A stretch of DNA of 64,000 bases, taken from contig OY821520.1 in NCBI GenBank assembly GCA_963682025.1, positions 134,167,738 through 134,231,737 of the forward strand. Direction: 5' to 3'. Within the stretch, counting starts at the first letter, position 1, and every line of letters begins with the position of its first letter. The notes below the pieces were generated by a model, which was not told the DNA's origin, made no database searches, and saw only the letters and a list, made by a program, of their open reading frames with translations. The DNA is from Cordilura impudica. Taxonomy: Eukaryota; Arthropoda; Insecta; Diptera; Scathophagidae. Shown one piece after another: positions 11,283-21,692 of the stretch. Made by a program: the position numbers and the translations under genes.

Positions 11283-12577
11283 TTTCATATTCTTTTGAAT
11301 AAATTGTCCTTTATTAGCTTTGGGTATATATATTATATATTATATAGAAAAATATAGATAGTTTTTATACATAAATAATTTTATAACAAAATTGGTTAAA
11401 AGTTGTTTTAATTTATATTCGCTCGCGAAGCAGATAATTGCATCAAAGATATATCACAATGGATTATTTTGATCCCAGAAGCAGTGAAGGGTTAAATAAA
11501 TAAAAATTAACTGAATTATTTTTCTTAACTTCTAAATAGTGTTTTCTTCGAGTTTAACAGAAAAACTCGTTTTCGGTAATTTTTATTTAAAAATATCTTA
11601 ACATCCAAAGCTGGCCTTGGCAAATAATGGGTTAACGTTATCGAATCTATCTCAAATTTTAGGACTTATTATATTTTAAGCGCCACATCTAAAAATTCAA
11701 TAGCACTTACAAAATATTTGAATTTTCTGAATAAATTCTTTTTTATTAGTTTGGGGTCATATGTGACCCCAATTCCAAAAGGGTTAATGGGCTCATAATA
11801 TTTTTTTCCGAAACCCTAGGCTATTAAGATAAAACATTATATTTAAAAGTAGAAAAGTGACGAATTTTTGATACAAAGTATTTAGAAATAGTAAATTTAC
11901 AGAACATTTTACAAAAATCCCATTTTTCTCGAAATCCGCAAAATGAAATCCTTGTCAAAAAAAGTCTGGCTTAGGGATTTACCTAAGAATTCAAACAGTT
12001 AATCTCTAACATGCATTTAACAAGACCTTAAAGAGCTAGATCAATTTTTTTTTAAGTTTTGTTTAAGAAAATTTTTCAAAACTTGAAAAAGGAGTTTTCA
12101 AAATTTTATCAAAAAAATTTTCCGTTTTCGGTCTCAATGCTTAATAGGTTAACAAGGTGGTAATAAAACAATACTTCATATCTGAGTACTTACTTATAGA
12201 GGCTAAAACGAAATGTTGGCTTTAATTAATTTCTTAAAGTTGAAAAAAATGCCATCAAATGTCATGACCTAGTTTTTTTTTTTGGCACAAAAGTGGTCTG
12301 GGGCATTTGCTTTTTCTTGGCGAGTTTTTATTCGATTTTGAAGTTTTATAGCTTTTTGGAAAGATAATTTAATACTGATCCCGAAATATATAACAATTTG
12401 TCGGAAAATTTAAACTATAGAACGAAATTTTCGAAAAATCTGAAAAAAGTCATATTTTCCCCATATAAACACACTTGAAATTTTCAATCGCGTTGTGCCA
12501 CCTCAAAATGTTTTTTGATTGGCCCGAAACTTTGTATTTCTTGGTTTTTTTTTTGCTATTCGCATATTTCTAGGGAG

Positions 12578-13034
12578 TGCGACCGAGAGTTTGAACACTT
12601 TTTTTTTCTCCATATAATGAAGGGCCACCCTAAACCGCACTAATATTAACGGTAGACATACAAAAATTTAACTGTTAATAAGACCGTACTTCATGATATG
12701 GGAAAATTCACTATTTGTCCACAACAATTAAAATAAAACGTATTTTTGTTGATAACTTCGAAATTATAGTAATTTTCACTAATAAGACGTAGTAAGAAGA
12801 CAGTAGAAAACAATTTGAAGCAAAAAACAACTGAATTCTAAGATATATTTCTTCCAAATTAGATCGTAGGCAACTAGATTTGTTGGAAATATAAACGAAT
12901 TTTTAATTTTCATTTTTGTTTTTTTTTTCAATTCGTGGTATTTTTTTTTGCTACTGGAAAAGTTTTTCTAATATATTTCATATTTGGGGCCCCTCAAAAG
13001 TAGGGGGCCCAGTGCGATTGCACTTGGGATAGTA
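12578..13034. other. Unassigned AT-rich sequence left of the Transib
   Basis: No gene found. Together with 20339-20780 this is the original target into which the Transib jumped. The right-hand part resembles old Helitron family C sequence, and a GGGCCCC-containing stretch lies near 12987-13010. Confidence 0.35.
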
Positions 13035-13039
13035 CGGCG

Positions 13040-13051
13040 CACAGTGGACCA
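13040..13051 (+). repeat. Transib left terminal inverted repeat (RSS-heptamer-like)
   Basis: CACAGTGGACCA, preceded by CGGCG at 13035-13039. Beyond base 12 the two ends diverge (TTTGACGAG on the left, AATAATAAT on the right). Confidence 0.9.
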
Positions 13052-13280
13052 TTTGACGAGAAGGCGGTCAGAAATCTATAACTTTTGATCGGATTGGAAT
13101 TTTGATATGCGGTTTTTTTTGTTTGGTATGTGAGACTTTAACCTTTAAGTTTTGCTATAAAACGTAATTCTCCACCGAAAATAAAAAAAGTTACGGAGGG
13201 TTTAAAATACATTTTCATTTGTAGTTGAATTTTAGTACAAAAGTGAAGTGTTAAAAGGTAAAAAAAGGTTTTATTTAATA

Positions 13281-13733
13281 CTAGATGTAACCCGGTGTGC
13301 TTCGCTACACCCTCCTCCTCCCCCCCTTCGGAATCGTTATGAAAGTGCTCACGCGAAGTCCCAAGGCTCTCACAAATACAGTAATTCAGATGTATCACAT
13401 TTAATATTAAGTTTGTGTGGGGGTACCACGCGCATTTGTCTAATCCCGCCCATTTTTTTGTCTGACTACTCACGTTAATAATAGATTACCTGAGACAAAT
13501 TTGCAAAGCTTTCTCTATCAGAGTACTTAATATATATGATATTAAAAATTTACTTTGTATGGGAGGTTCCACGACCACTAAAAATATTTAAAAAAAATTA
13601 AAGCTTGTAGCATTCCCATATACGCAGTAAGACTATGTGAAATTTTCAGGAAGATCAGATGAGTAGTTACGGAGATTACCCCCTACAAACAAACAAACAA
13701 ACAAATATTACCTCTTTATTATGTTAGTATAGA
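13281..13733 (-). mobile_element. Short Helitron family C unit
   Basis: Minus strand: 5' end TCTATACTAACATAATAAAG with flanking A, and 3' end with hairpin GTGTAGCGAAGCACAC followed by GGGTTACATCTAG and T. It contains one and a half copies of the ~140-bp internal unit and a CAAA-type tract (13685-13705). Confidence 0.75.
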
Positions 13734-13744
13734 TTTTTTTATTT

Positions 13745-13870
13745 CAATGCTTGCTGATGCTGATATACAATGTGTTTTGTTTTTTCATTCGGTACAACAA
13801 TTATCAGATTTTTCAGCGTTCCTACCCTGGAGCAAGGTATATGTAGCTGCCCATGAGAAGAAGATGGGTT
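13745..13870 (-). pseudogene. Helitron helicase C-terminal relic
   Basis: The minus strand reads HGQLHIPCSRVGTLKNLII, which matches the final conserved helicase motif of Helitron Rep/Hel proteins (HGQLYVA-SR). Only this short piece survives. It indicates that the family C elements descend from an autonomous Helitron. Confidence 0.6.
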
Positions 13871-14129
13871 ATCCATATTAGATCTGGCAACACTTAACTA
13901 TTGGCCTTGAACTTAGAATATCATTTGGCAATTTTTCTTTTTAGCGATTTTTGATTTTGTCCATCTTTGATTTTGAAGATTTTTGTTTTTGGGCGATGTT
14001 CATTTTTCTCGATTTTTGGGTTTGGCGATTTTTGATTTTGGCGATATATTTTCCACGACAAATCACATTGATAACTTATGAACTTGTCGAAAGACTGTCG
14101 CTTTCGTAATGCTTCATATTTTTTACATA

Positions 14130-14950
14130 GGAGGTGCCACGCCCACTAATCCCATCCCGCCCAATTTTTATTGGACTACTCACATTAATATCTGATGGAC
14201 TCATGCAAAATGTCGATTCTTTCCCTTTTATAGTACACCAGTTATATGATATTAGATATCTACTTTGCATGGGCGGTGCTACGCCCACTGCTTCGATCAC
14301 GCCCATTTTTTTGTTCGACTAATCACACAAAGAACCTATGGGCTCACGCAAAGCCACAAAGCTCTCTCTTTTACAGTACTCCAGAAATATGATATTAGAT
14401 TTTTACTTTGCATGGGGAGTGCCACGCCCATTGGTATGAACCCGCCAGTTTTTTGTTCGACTACTCATACTAAGATCTGATAGGCTCGTGTCAAAGCTTC
14501 CTTTTTAGCACACCAGTTATATGATATCATATATTTACTTTGTATGGGTGGTGCTACGCCCACTGCTCCGATCATGGGCTCACTCAAAGTCCCAAGACTC
14601 TCACTATTACAGTACTCCAGATATAAGGCATTTTATATTTACTTTGTATGGCAGGTGCCACGCCTATTGGTCCAATACTGCCCGTTTTGCATCCGACTAC
14701 TCACATTAATAATAGGTGACATCAGAAACATTTGAGAAGCTCTATCTATCACAGCATTCGATATACATAATATTGAACTATTACTTGTATGGGAGGGACC
14801 ACGCCCACTTATCCGATCCCGCCCATTTCCGGCGTTGGTACTAATATTAACAATAGGTGACCTCACAGAAATTTGCAAAGCTCTCTCTATCATAGTACTC
14901 AATATATGTATATGATATTAAAAATTTACTTTGTGTAGGAGGTGCCACGC
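14130..14950. repeat. Tandem ~140-bp repeats inside Helitron C (first array)
   Basis: Units start at about 14130, 14270, 14414, 14545, 14649, 14790 and 14937, each with TTACTTTGTATGGG, GGTGCCACGCCCACT, CCCGCCCA and CTACTCACA blocks. Reading frames here are translations of the repeat and are not genes. Confidence 0.85.
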
Positions 14951-15128
14951 CTACTAAAAATATTAAAAAAACTATAGCCTATGGCACTTCCCATATCCGC
15001 AGTAAGACTCTGTGAAAATTTCAGGAAGATCAGATGGGTAGTTACGGAGATTACCTCCTACAAACAAACAAACAAACAAACAAACAAACAAACAAACACA
15101 CATTACCTCTTTATAATATTAGTATAGA

Positions 15129-15455
15129 TAAGATAATGTCTTATTTTTTCAGTTAATTTTACAACTAATACTTTTTAACAATTTTTTAAGTTAATTTTTT
15201 CAAAAAATGCCAAACTTTGGCCCCCGTAAACTTTTTAGTCCCAATGTGCACAAGGGCCAAAGGTTGTTTTTTTTTTTTTGAAAGATCCCGAGTTAAAATA
15301 TAATCTATTAAGCAGCGAACGTAAAAGTTACCTTATATTCAAGATAGAGAAGTTTCAATGAAAAACTCGTATGTTTTTGCTTTAGTTAAATTTTTTTTTA
15401 TTGTCTTTTTAAATATTTCTATTTATATCAATTTTTATGGTAAATTTATGAAATA
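15129..15455. other. Transib interior between the Helitrons
   Basis: AT-rich sequence belonging to the Transib, with no coding signal that I can see. Confidence 0.4.
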
Positions 15456-17057
15456 CTAGATGTAACACGGTGCGCTTCGCTACACCCTCCCCCTCCCCCC
15501 CCTTCCGAATTGTTACGAAAAGGCTCACGCAAGTCCCAAGGCTCTCACTAACACAGTAATTCAAATATATCACATTTAATATTAAGTTTGTATAGGGGTA
15601 CCATGCGCATTTGTCCAATCCCGCCCATTTTTTTGTCTGACTACTCACGTTAATAATAGATGACCTAAGATAAATTTTCAAAGCTCTCTCTATCATAGTA
15701 CTTTATATATATGATATTAAAAATTTACTTTGAATGGGAGGTGCCACGTCCACTAAAAATATTAAAAAAAATACAGCCTGTAGCACTTTCGATATCCGCA
15801 GTAAGAATCAGTGAAAATTTCAGGAAGATCAGATAAGTCGTTACGGAGATTACCTCCTACAAACAAACAAACACATTACCTCTTTAATTCTTTTTTTTTT
15901 TGAATATGTTTTTTGTTTTCGCGATTTTTGATTTTGACAATATATTTTCCACGACAAATCACATTGATAACTAATGTACTTGTCAAAAGACTGTTGCTTT
16001 CGTAGTACATAATATTTTTGATATAGGAGGTGCCACGCCCACTTATCCCATCCCGCCCAATTTTTATTGTACTACTCATATTAATATCTGAGGGACTCGT
16101 GCAAAATGTCGAGCCTTTCCCAGTTATATGATATTAGATATCTACTTTGCATGGGCGGTGCTACGTCCACTGCTTCTATCACGCCCATTTTTTTGTTCGA
16201 CTAATCACACAAAGAACCTATGGGGTCACGCAAAGCCACAAAGCTCTCTCTTTTACAGTACTCCAAATATTTGACATTTAATAGTTACTTTGCATGGGGA
16301 GCTCCACGCCCATTGGTGTGAACCCGCCAATTTTTTGTCTGACTACTCATACTAAGATCTGATGGTGTCGTGCAAAGTGCCAAAGCTTCCCTCTTTTAGT
16401 ACACCAGTTATATGATATCATATATTTACTTTGTACGGGCGGTGCCACGCCCACTGCTCCGATCACGCCCATTTTTTGTCTAACTAATCATATGAATAAC
16501 TTATGGGTTCACACAAAGTCCCAAGACTCTCATTATAACAGTACTCCAGATATATGGCATTTTATATTTTATTTGTATGGCAGGTGCCACGCCTATTGGT
16601 CCAATAGTGCCCATTTTTTGTCCGACTGCTCACATTAATAATAGGTGCCATCAGACAAATTTTAAAAGCTCTCTCTAGCATAGTACTCGAGATATATAAC
16701 ATTGAATTATTACTTGTATGGGAGGTACCACGCCCACTTCTCCGATCCGGCCCATTTCCGGCGCGGCTACTAATATTAACAATAGGTGACCTCACACAAA
16801 TTTGCAAAGCTCTCCCTGTCATGGTACTCAATATATGTATATGATATTAAAAATTTACTTTGTGTGGGAGGTGCCACGCCCACTAAAAATATTAAAAAAA
16901 TTATAGCCTATAGCACTTCCCATATCCGCAGTAAGACTCTGTGAAAATTTCAGGAAGATCAGATGGCTAGTTACGGAGATTACCCCCTACAAACAAACAA
17001 ACAAACAAACAAACAAACAAACAAACACACATTACCTCTTTATTATATTAGTATAGA
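15456..17057 (-). mobile_element. Second composite Helitron C copy
   Basis: Minus strand: 5' TCTATACTAATATAATAAAG at 17057, 3' hairpin plus CGTGTTACATCTAG at 15456, with A/T flanks. It has the same order as 13281-15128: 3' unit, a stretch with CACGACAAATCACATTGATAAC, a ~140-bp tandem array, then the CAAA tract. It lacks the internal terminus and helicase relic, so it is a deleted copy of the same composite. Confidence 0.75.
16025..16880. repeat. Tandem ~140-bp repeats inside Helitron C (second array)
   Basis: Units begin at about 16026, 16154, 16297, 16438, 16579, 16719 and 16865, matching the array at 14130-14950 unit for unit. Confidence 0.8.
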
Positions 17058-17141
17058 TATAAATTTTTAAATCAAGAAAATTTTTTAACTACATAAAAAA
17101 AAGTGTTACTTATTGTAAGTGTAATGAAAAAGTACTTTAAA

Positions 17142-19133
17142 TCAACCAATTTTAGTAAAAATTTCTTCTAAATAGCCTTGATTTTCATCTTCTAGAAGTT
17201 GTTTAGCTTCTTCGTCTAATTCAATAGAGGTAGTTTTCCATTTTTGACGAATGTTGGACATATATGGATCTGAAGTGCACAACAAAATAGTGATAAGGTC
17301 TTCATTAGTACAACATCTGGACATTTTCCTTGTGTTGTGGTCGCGAAAGAATCTGTAGTCTTTGTTCCTTTTTTCTTGCGCTTCTTCAGATAGATCTCCT
17401 TTTGGTAGCATATTGTTTTGAATTATTTGTTCCACATGGTACAAAATTTTATGAACTGTGGATGGCATATATCTCCAAGAGTATTTTTCATTATAAAGTA
17501 TAGCTGTTTTATTGGCGTACTCTCCAAATTTTTTTGCATTTATCTTTCTGCTGCATGCTAGAACTTGTAATATGATTTTGAATCGTCTTATTAATTCATG
17601 ATCTACACCTGTGATAGATGCTGCAGTTTCCAGATCGGAAAAAATCTCCTTGCAGTATTTCCACCATTTGTGTTTCCTTCCCCTTGTTTTGGTTGGTCGA
17701 TTACGAGGCCTAGCTGTAGATATTTTTGTTGAATTTGTTTTTTTTTCTACTTTCTTTTTTCTTCATTTTCTTTGTTTTTTCTCACTGTTTCGCCTAATGG
17801 ACCAAATTCCAAATCATAACCCAATTTAAGAATATGCTCCATGAAACATATTCTAGCATGAAGAGGGGACATTCCAAATTTGTAGGCTTCCTTAAAACTA
17901 TCGTCTTCTGGTGGGAGTTGGCGTAATTGACTTGATTTCTTTTGGCATATAATGCAGCTTGACGTTGACTTTGTTCCAGTTAAAGCTTGTGCAACTTTTC
18001 CATCAATCATTGTGAGACACATTTTAAAATGTACTTCAATGTCTTGGTCATCAAATTTAAATATTACTGGTTGAAGTTCCTTAATTTGATCTTTTATTTT
18101 TTGAACTTCTTAAGTTATGACATCTTTGGTTTCCTTTTTGAATGCAAATTTTATTGGTCTGCAATACTTTGTTGAAGAAGGAATTTCATTTTTCCATATA
18201 TCAATTTCTGTTGCTCTACTTTTTGTTAAGCGCAATGGAACGAAAGATACCATAAATAAATTAGACCAGAGGATCCATCACATCCCCATTTAGAAATTAA
18301 AGTAATGCTGCCATTACCAATTTCTTTAAATGATCAGTATCAATCGTATTTAGCAATCGTTCTGCAGTATGTTCAAGGAGATCTTGCAATTTTATTTCTG
18401 TTGAAGTGACACTAATAGCAGATTGTGAAGGTAAGCATTCTTTTTTGGCAGAAACTAAATCTCGATACTCTGGAAAAATCCCACAATTCTTTTCATTGGT
18501 TCGCTTCCGCAATTTCTTATATTGATTTTTGGTCAATTTCAAATCCAAAAATAGGGCGAACGCTTCTTCCGGCGTAAATTTCTTATCTTCAGTTGCTGTA
18601 GGAATGCTTTTCAAAATCCTCTTTGTGCGCCTTGGGCTCGCGTATACTATTTTTTCAATTATTTCAATTTTATTTTTTTTATTTTGGGTTGGTTGAATTT
18701 GGTGCAAAAATGAATCCTTAATAATTCTTTGAGAAATTTCTTCATTGATATTCTCCAGTTTGCGCCTTCGAGATCTTTCACTACATCCGTCAATTGGTTT
18801 TGCTGGTCGACCCTTTTTTCCACTTTCGTTGGCAGTTGTAGATGCACTCTCAAAAATAAGTTCCTTTATTAACCAGTCTTCGTAACGTTTGTACATCTTT
18901 GCCTTGCTATGAGAGCATTCAATGTACCGTCTTTTCAAATTCGATGCAAAATTAGTAATTTTTCCTTTGTGCATTTCAATGTCTTCTAGGTTACAATTCT
19001 TAAAGAAGTCGTTGCTCACTATGTGCAAAATTACATCGTCTACATCATTTCGTTGAAAATAAATATCTGCCAGATCTCTGTAACAGTACTTAGCCATTGC
19101 ACAAATTGTAATGAATAATAATTGTGGAAACAT
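17142..19133 (-). pseudogene. Transib/RAG1-like transposase, broken by frameshifts
   Basis: A DDE recombinase related to RAG1 in at least three minus-strand pieces. 19133-18297 (278 aa) holds the N-terminal domain, including TPEEAFALFLDLKL and the RAG-like linker. One missing base near 18300 creates a stop. The next frame reads SKWGCDGSSG, whose Asp (18277-18279) aligns with RAG1 D600 in ESCDGMGD. 18022-17747 has MIDGKVAQAL (Asp 18002-18004, matching D708), then the SCIIC zinc-binding pair and a SPLHARI motif. 17468-17142 has PSTVHKIL and a SEEAQEKRNKD motif, in which Glu at 17373-17375 matches E962 by the E-x2-N-K spacing. All three acidic residues survive, but the copy cannot make one protein. 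The family call rests on motif comparison from memory. Confidence 0.85.
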
Positions 19134-19170
19134 TATTATAAATACTCTTTCTTGTAATTATGTAAAATAA

Positions 19171-19429
19171 AAATTTTTATCTTTTATTACCACTTTTAAG
19201 AGCATAAAAAACCCACACTCTAACCCCTTTTAAAAGATGAAGCATACCTGCTGATATCTTAAAGGGCTATGTCGCAATAGTTTTTTTTTTTTACCATTTA
19301 CAAATTTTTATCTTTTATTACCACTTTTAGAAGCATAAAAAACCCACACCCTAACCCCTTTTAAAAGGTGAAGCATACCTGCTCATATCTTAAAGGGCTA
19401 TGTCGCAATAGTTTTTTTTTACCATTTAC
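19171..19429. repeat. Two-copy ~130-bp tandem duplication
   Basis: The stretch from 'aaatttttatcttttattacc' to 'gtcgcaatagttttttt' occurs at 19171 and again at 19302 (offset 131), with few differences. It lies in the Transib just upstream of its transposase. It could be a terminal-region repeat or a recent slip. Confidence 0.9.
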
Positions 19430-19624
19430 CTGTTATTTAAATTGTTTCCCATTTTGTCAGGTATTTAAACTATATAACTCTAATTCAGACTATTAATGTT
19501 TTTGAAAGATACCTATGTAAATGTACCTGTAACAAATAAGCGCATTATATCTCAACCCTTTTTTATAAGTATATAACAACTCCTGACAACTCTACCGACA
19601 CGCAAAAAAATACACCGCGGTGCA

Positions 19625-19790
19625 CCGGACGGTAACACTCAGACGGACGGACGGACATCGTTTAATCGACTCAGAAAGTGTTTTTGAGTCGATCCGTATA
19701 ATTAAAGATGGATAAAGTTCCAATAATTTTGGCAGTTACAAACATCACCTCAAACTTAATATATCCTAACCACATAGTGAACAACTTTTG
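19625..19790 (-). repeat. Family A relic inside the Transib
   Basis: It contains GACGGACGGACGGACATCG, ATCGACTCAGAAAGTG and 'taaccacatagtg', pieces of the family A left half in minus orientation. Both ends are lost. Confidence 0.5.
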
Positions 19791-20321
19791 TATTCATAAA
19801 TTTTGCAGAAAATATCTAACCTTGGGTCAGAAAAATTGTTCTGGTGCACACGGGCGGAAACTGGCGGGTATATAATGGGGTAGAGGAGTATAGGGGAGAG
19901 TTCGGACTATAGAAGAGTGCACGATTTTTTCTGACTGCTTTTCACTGGCAGGAGTTATGCTCTATTAAGTTGGATATTTTCGGAAAATTTGGACCTTTTT
20001 TAAAAATTTTTTTTTTTTAATTTCGGAATAACTCAGTGATTTTACATTTTTAACATTAATAGTATGGATGCCATAAAATTATACAAAATTTATTTCACTT
20101 CAAAATCTTTTAAATCAAAAAAGTTACAGTCATTCAAAAATAAAAATTTACAAAGAAATTTTTAATTTTAGCAAAATACTGAGAAAGCCCATTTTCGAAG
20201 ACCGTGTTCGCTGTGATATAGTTGAGATAGAGTCGCAATTTTTTGGCTCCCTAGGTTTACTAGTATTTACTTTCAAATGAATAACATAACTTTAAAATCG
20301 GTAACAAAAAAAATTATTATT

Positions 20322-20333
20322 TGGTCCACTGTG
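20322..20333 (-). repeat. Transib right terminal inverted repeat
   Basis: TGGTCCACTGTG, followed by CGGCG at 20334-20338. It is the exact complement of the left terminus. Confidence 0.9.
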
Positions 20334-20338
20334 CGGCG

Positions 20339-20780
20339 CTAGATATCGCCCAATTTTAGTTTTAATAATCACATTAGTAACGCACACAAACTTGCAAAGC
20401 TTTCACTACCATAGTACTCCAAACATATGATGATAAATATTTACTTTCTTTAGTTCAATCAGGCGCAATATTTGACTCGACTTATATAAAAGCTTCAAAA
20501 CTCTAGCTTTCATCGTTCTTCAGAAAATGCACTTTGTATGGTACGGGCCACGCCGACTGGACCAATCGGTCTCATTTCTAAAAAAAAAATACTAATGACA
20601 TTATTAACCAATGAACTAGCACAAAGTTTAAAAAATATTACTTTTATACTCATCTAGAGAAATATTTAATTTATATGGGAGTGCTACTCCCACTGATTCA
20701 ATCTCGTCCATTTTAGTCATAACTTCTAATAACCTCTGTACGTAATACTAGAAATACACAAACACACCAACAATCAGATT
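20339..20780. repeat. Decayed Helitron C-like sequence flanking the Transib
   Basis: Blocks such as CGGGCCACGCCGACTGGACC, 'cccactgattcaatctcg' and 'tagtactccaaacatatgat' match the 140-bp units of family C, but they are diverged. It is older than the Transib that split it. Confidence 0.55.
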
Positions 20781-21223
20781 TTCGCTTTTATGTATATAGA
20801 AAGAGAATAATAAAGCTATATGATAAATTGTTAAAAATTTTCAAGAACTCCACACAAAAACGCTCTTATTAGCGGCATAAATATTCCATTAAAATTCCAA
20901 TTAAAACTAATGTTAACATCATCATACAAATTTTAACAAAAGACTTGTGTTTCTTAATTTGTCGGAAATATTTACGAAGAGGAAATTATATATCCTGCCG
21001 CAAAAGAAAATATTTTTAATTACATTGGCCTTTAACATCTTATTTTCCAGATGTTTAACCTACACTTTTTCTCTAAACTAAGTGGATGATAATGACTTTG
21101 CTAATGGGTTAATTAGCAGATATTTGGTATCCTCCTTAATAACAATAGAGCACAATTTTAATGTTTTTTTTTTTTTTTTAATAATAAATAATATACATTA
21201 TTTTTGTTTTTCTTTTAAATAAG
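20781..21223 (+). other. Intron end of the Ras-like gene
   Basis: AT-rich, with polypyrimidine tracts before the acceptor at 21223. No coding sequence seen. Confidence 0.5.
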
Positions 21224-21316
21224 GTTGAATATGCCACCACTGAATCGGTTGTAACTGTAGACTGGGAAAATGGTTTCGCCGAGGCATCAGCAAAACATAA
21301 TGAAAATATAACACAG
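21224..21316 (+). CDS. Ras-like GTPase penultimate exon (G5 motif)
   Basis: 31 codons, with AG upstream at 21222-21223 and GT donor at 21317. It contains VDWENGFAEASAK. The 73-bp intron that follows (21317-21389) is phase 0. Confidence 0.85.
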
Positions 21317-21692
21317 GTTAGTAATTTGTGATACTCTCTACCACTCAAATAACAACCTTAATATGTAAAAACGTTTTATAAATTTTTAGGTTTTTAAAGA
21401 ATTACTATCGCAAGCCAAAATCACTTACAATTTAAGTCCAGCTTTGCGACGCCGTCGTCAATCATTACCACAACAAGTCGGCAATAATGGTCCGGGCACA
21501 CCAACACATTCACATCATCAGCATCAGCATCAGCATCATCACAATCAGCAACCGCATTCATCTGCCTCATCGTCATCGGCCATTGGTTCAATGGCTCAAG
21601 CACATGCACCAACACCAGCCCAATTGCAACACTTGCAAAGAATACAAGAACGTAGTTTGGGCAGTAAACGTAATTCCTGTACAATTTCCTAA
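21224..21692 (+). CDS. Ras-family small GTPase, last two coding exons
   Basis: Exon 21224-21316 (31 codons, phase 0 at both ends) follows an AG acceptor and ends at CAG|GTTAGT. It encodes EASAK, the G5 motif (SAK) that contacts the guanine base. Exon 21390-21692 follows TTTTTAG and encodes VFKELLSQAKITYNLSPALR, the last helix of the G domain. It continues with a basic RRRR stretch, a His/Gln-rich low-complexity insert and the C-terminus SKRNSCTIS. CTIS is a CAAX-type prenylation box, so the protein is probably membrane-anchored. The layout (long tail, NLSPALRRR, CAAX) resembles Dexras/Rhes-like or Di-Ras-like proteins, but I cannot name the gene. Earlier exons, with the P-loop and the NKxD motif, are not in view. 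The stop is at 21690. Confidence 0.85.
21390..21692 (+). CDS. Ras-like GTPase terminal exon (CTIS CAAX box)
   Basis: 100 codons plus TAA. Last G-domain helix, polybasic RRRRQS, HSHHQHQHQHHH-type insert and KRNSCTIS. The basic stretch before a CAAX box is the usual membrane-targeting arrangement. Confidence 0.88.
   Translation, partial: VFKELLSQAKITYNLSPALRRRRQSLPQQVGNNGPGTPTHSHHQHQHQHHHNQQPHSSASSSSAIGSMAQAHAPTPAQLQHLQRIQERSLGSKRNSCTIS

Larger units (their letters stand above)
7108..12577. mobile_element. Large foldback element (long inverted repeat)
   Basis: Two arms of about 1.2-1.3 kb are inverted copies. The left arm is 7108-10790 after removing the piggyBac; the right arm is about 11283-12577. 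Matches visible by eye: CCCTAGAAATATACGAATAGC at 7111 against GCTATTCGCATATTTCTAGGG at 12555; the stretch around 7370-7400 against 12225-12290; 'ggtcacctatgagccc' against 'gggctcata'; 'aagctggccttggcaa' at 11607 against 10455. The arms differ by scattered substitutions and small indels. No coding sequence belongs to the element itself. I see no clear target-site duplication. Confidence 0.8.
13734..15128 (-). mobile_element. Helitron family C unit with ~140-bp internal repeats and a helicase relic
   Basis: The 5' end on the minus strand is TCTATACTAATATTATAAAG, at 15128. It is followed by a long (GTTT)n tract and about seven tandem units containing GGTGCCACGCCCACT, spaced 105-145 bp. Toward 13740-13870 lies a remnant of the Helitron helicase C-terminus. 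No own 3' end is seen; it abuts the 13281-13733 unit. Confidence 0.7.
13040..20333 (-). mobile_element. Transib-superfamily DNA transposon (RAG1-related) with nested Helitrons
   Basis: Termini are exact 12-bp inverted repeats, CACAGTGGACCA at 13040-13051 and its complement at 20322-20333. Each end is flanked by CGGCG (13035-13039 and 20334-20338), a 5-bp duplication of the GC-rich kind known for Transib. The first seven bases, CACAGTG, equal the heptamer of V(D)J recombination signals. Inside, on the minus strand, is a broken RAG1-like transposase. About 3.4 kb of the 7.3 kb span is later Helitron insertion. Termini, target duplication and transposase type agree independently, so the assignment is strong. 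Confidence 0.9.

Noticed and set aside
13138..16831. Several frames of 60-110 codons across the Helitron arrays
   Set aside because: They are translations of the ~140-bp tandem units; the same peptide recurs at each unit and shifts frame.
20322..20333. Possible RSS nonamer and 12/23 spacer next to the CACAGTG ends
   Set aside because: After the first 12 bases the ends differ, and no shared nonamer at 12 or 23 bp can be seen; Transib termini are not expected to carry one.
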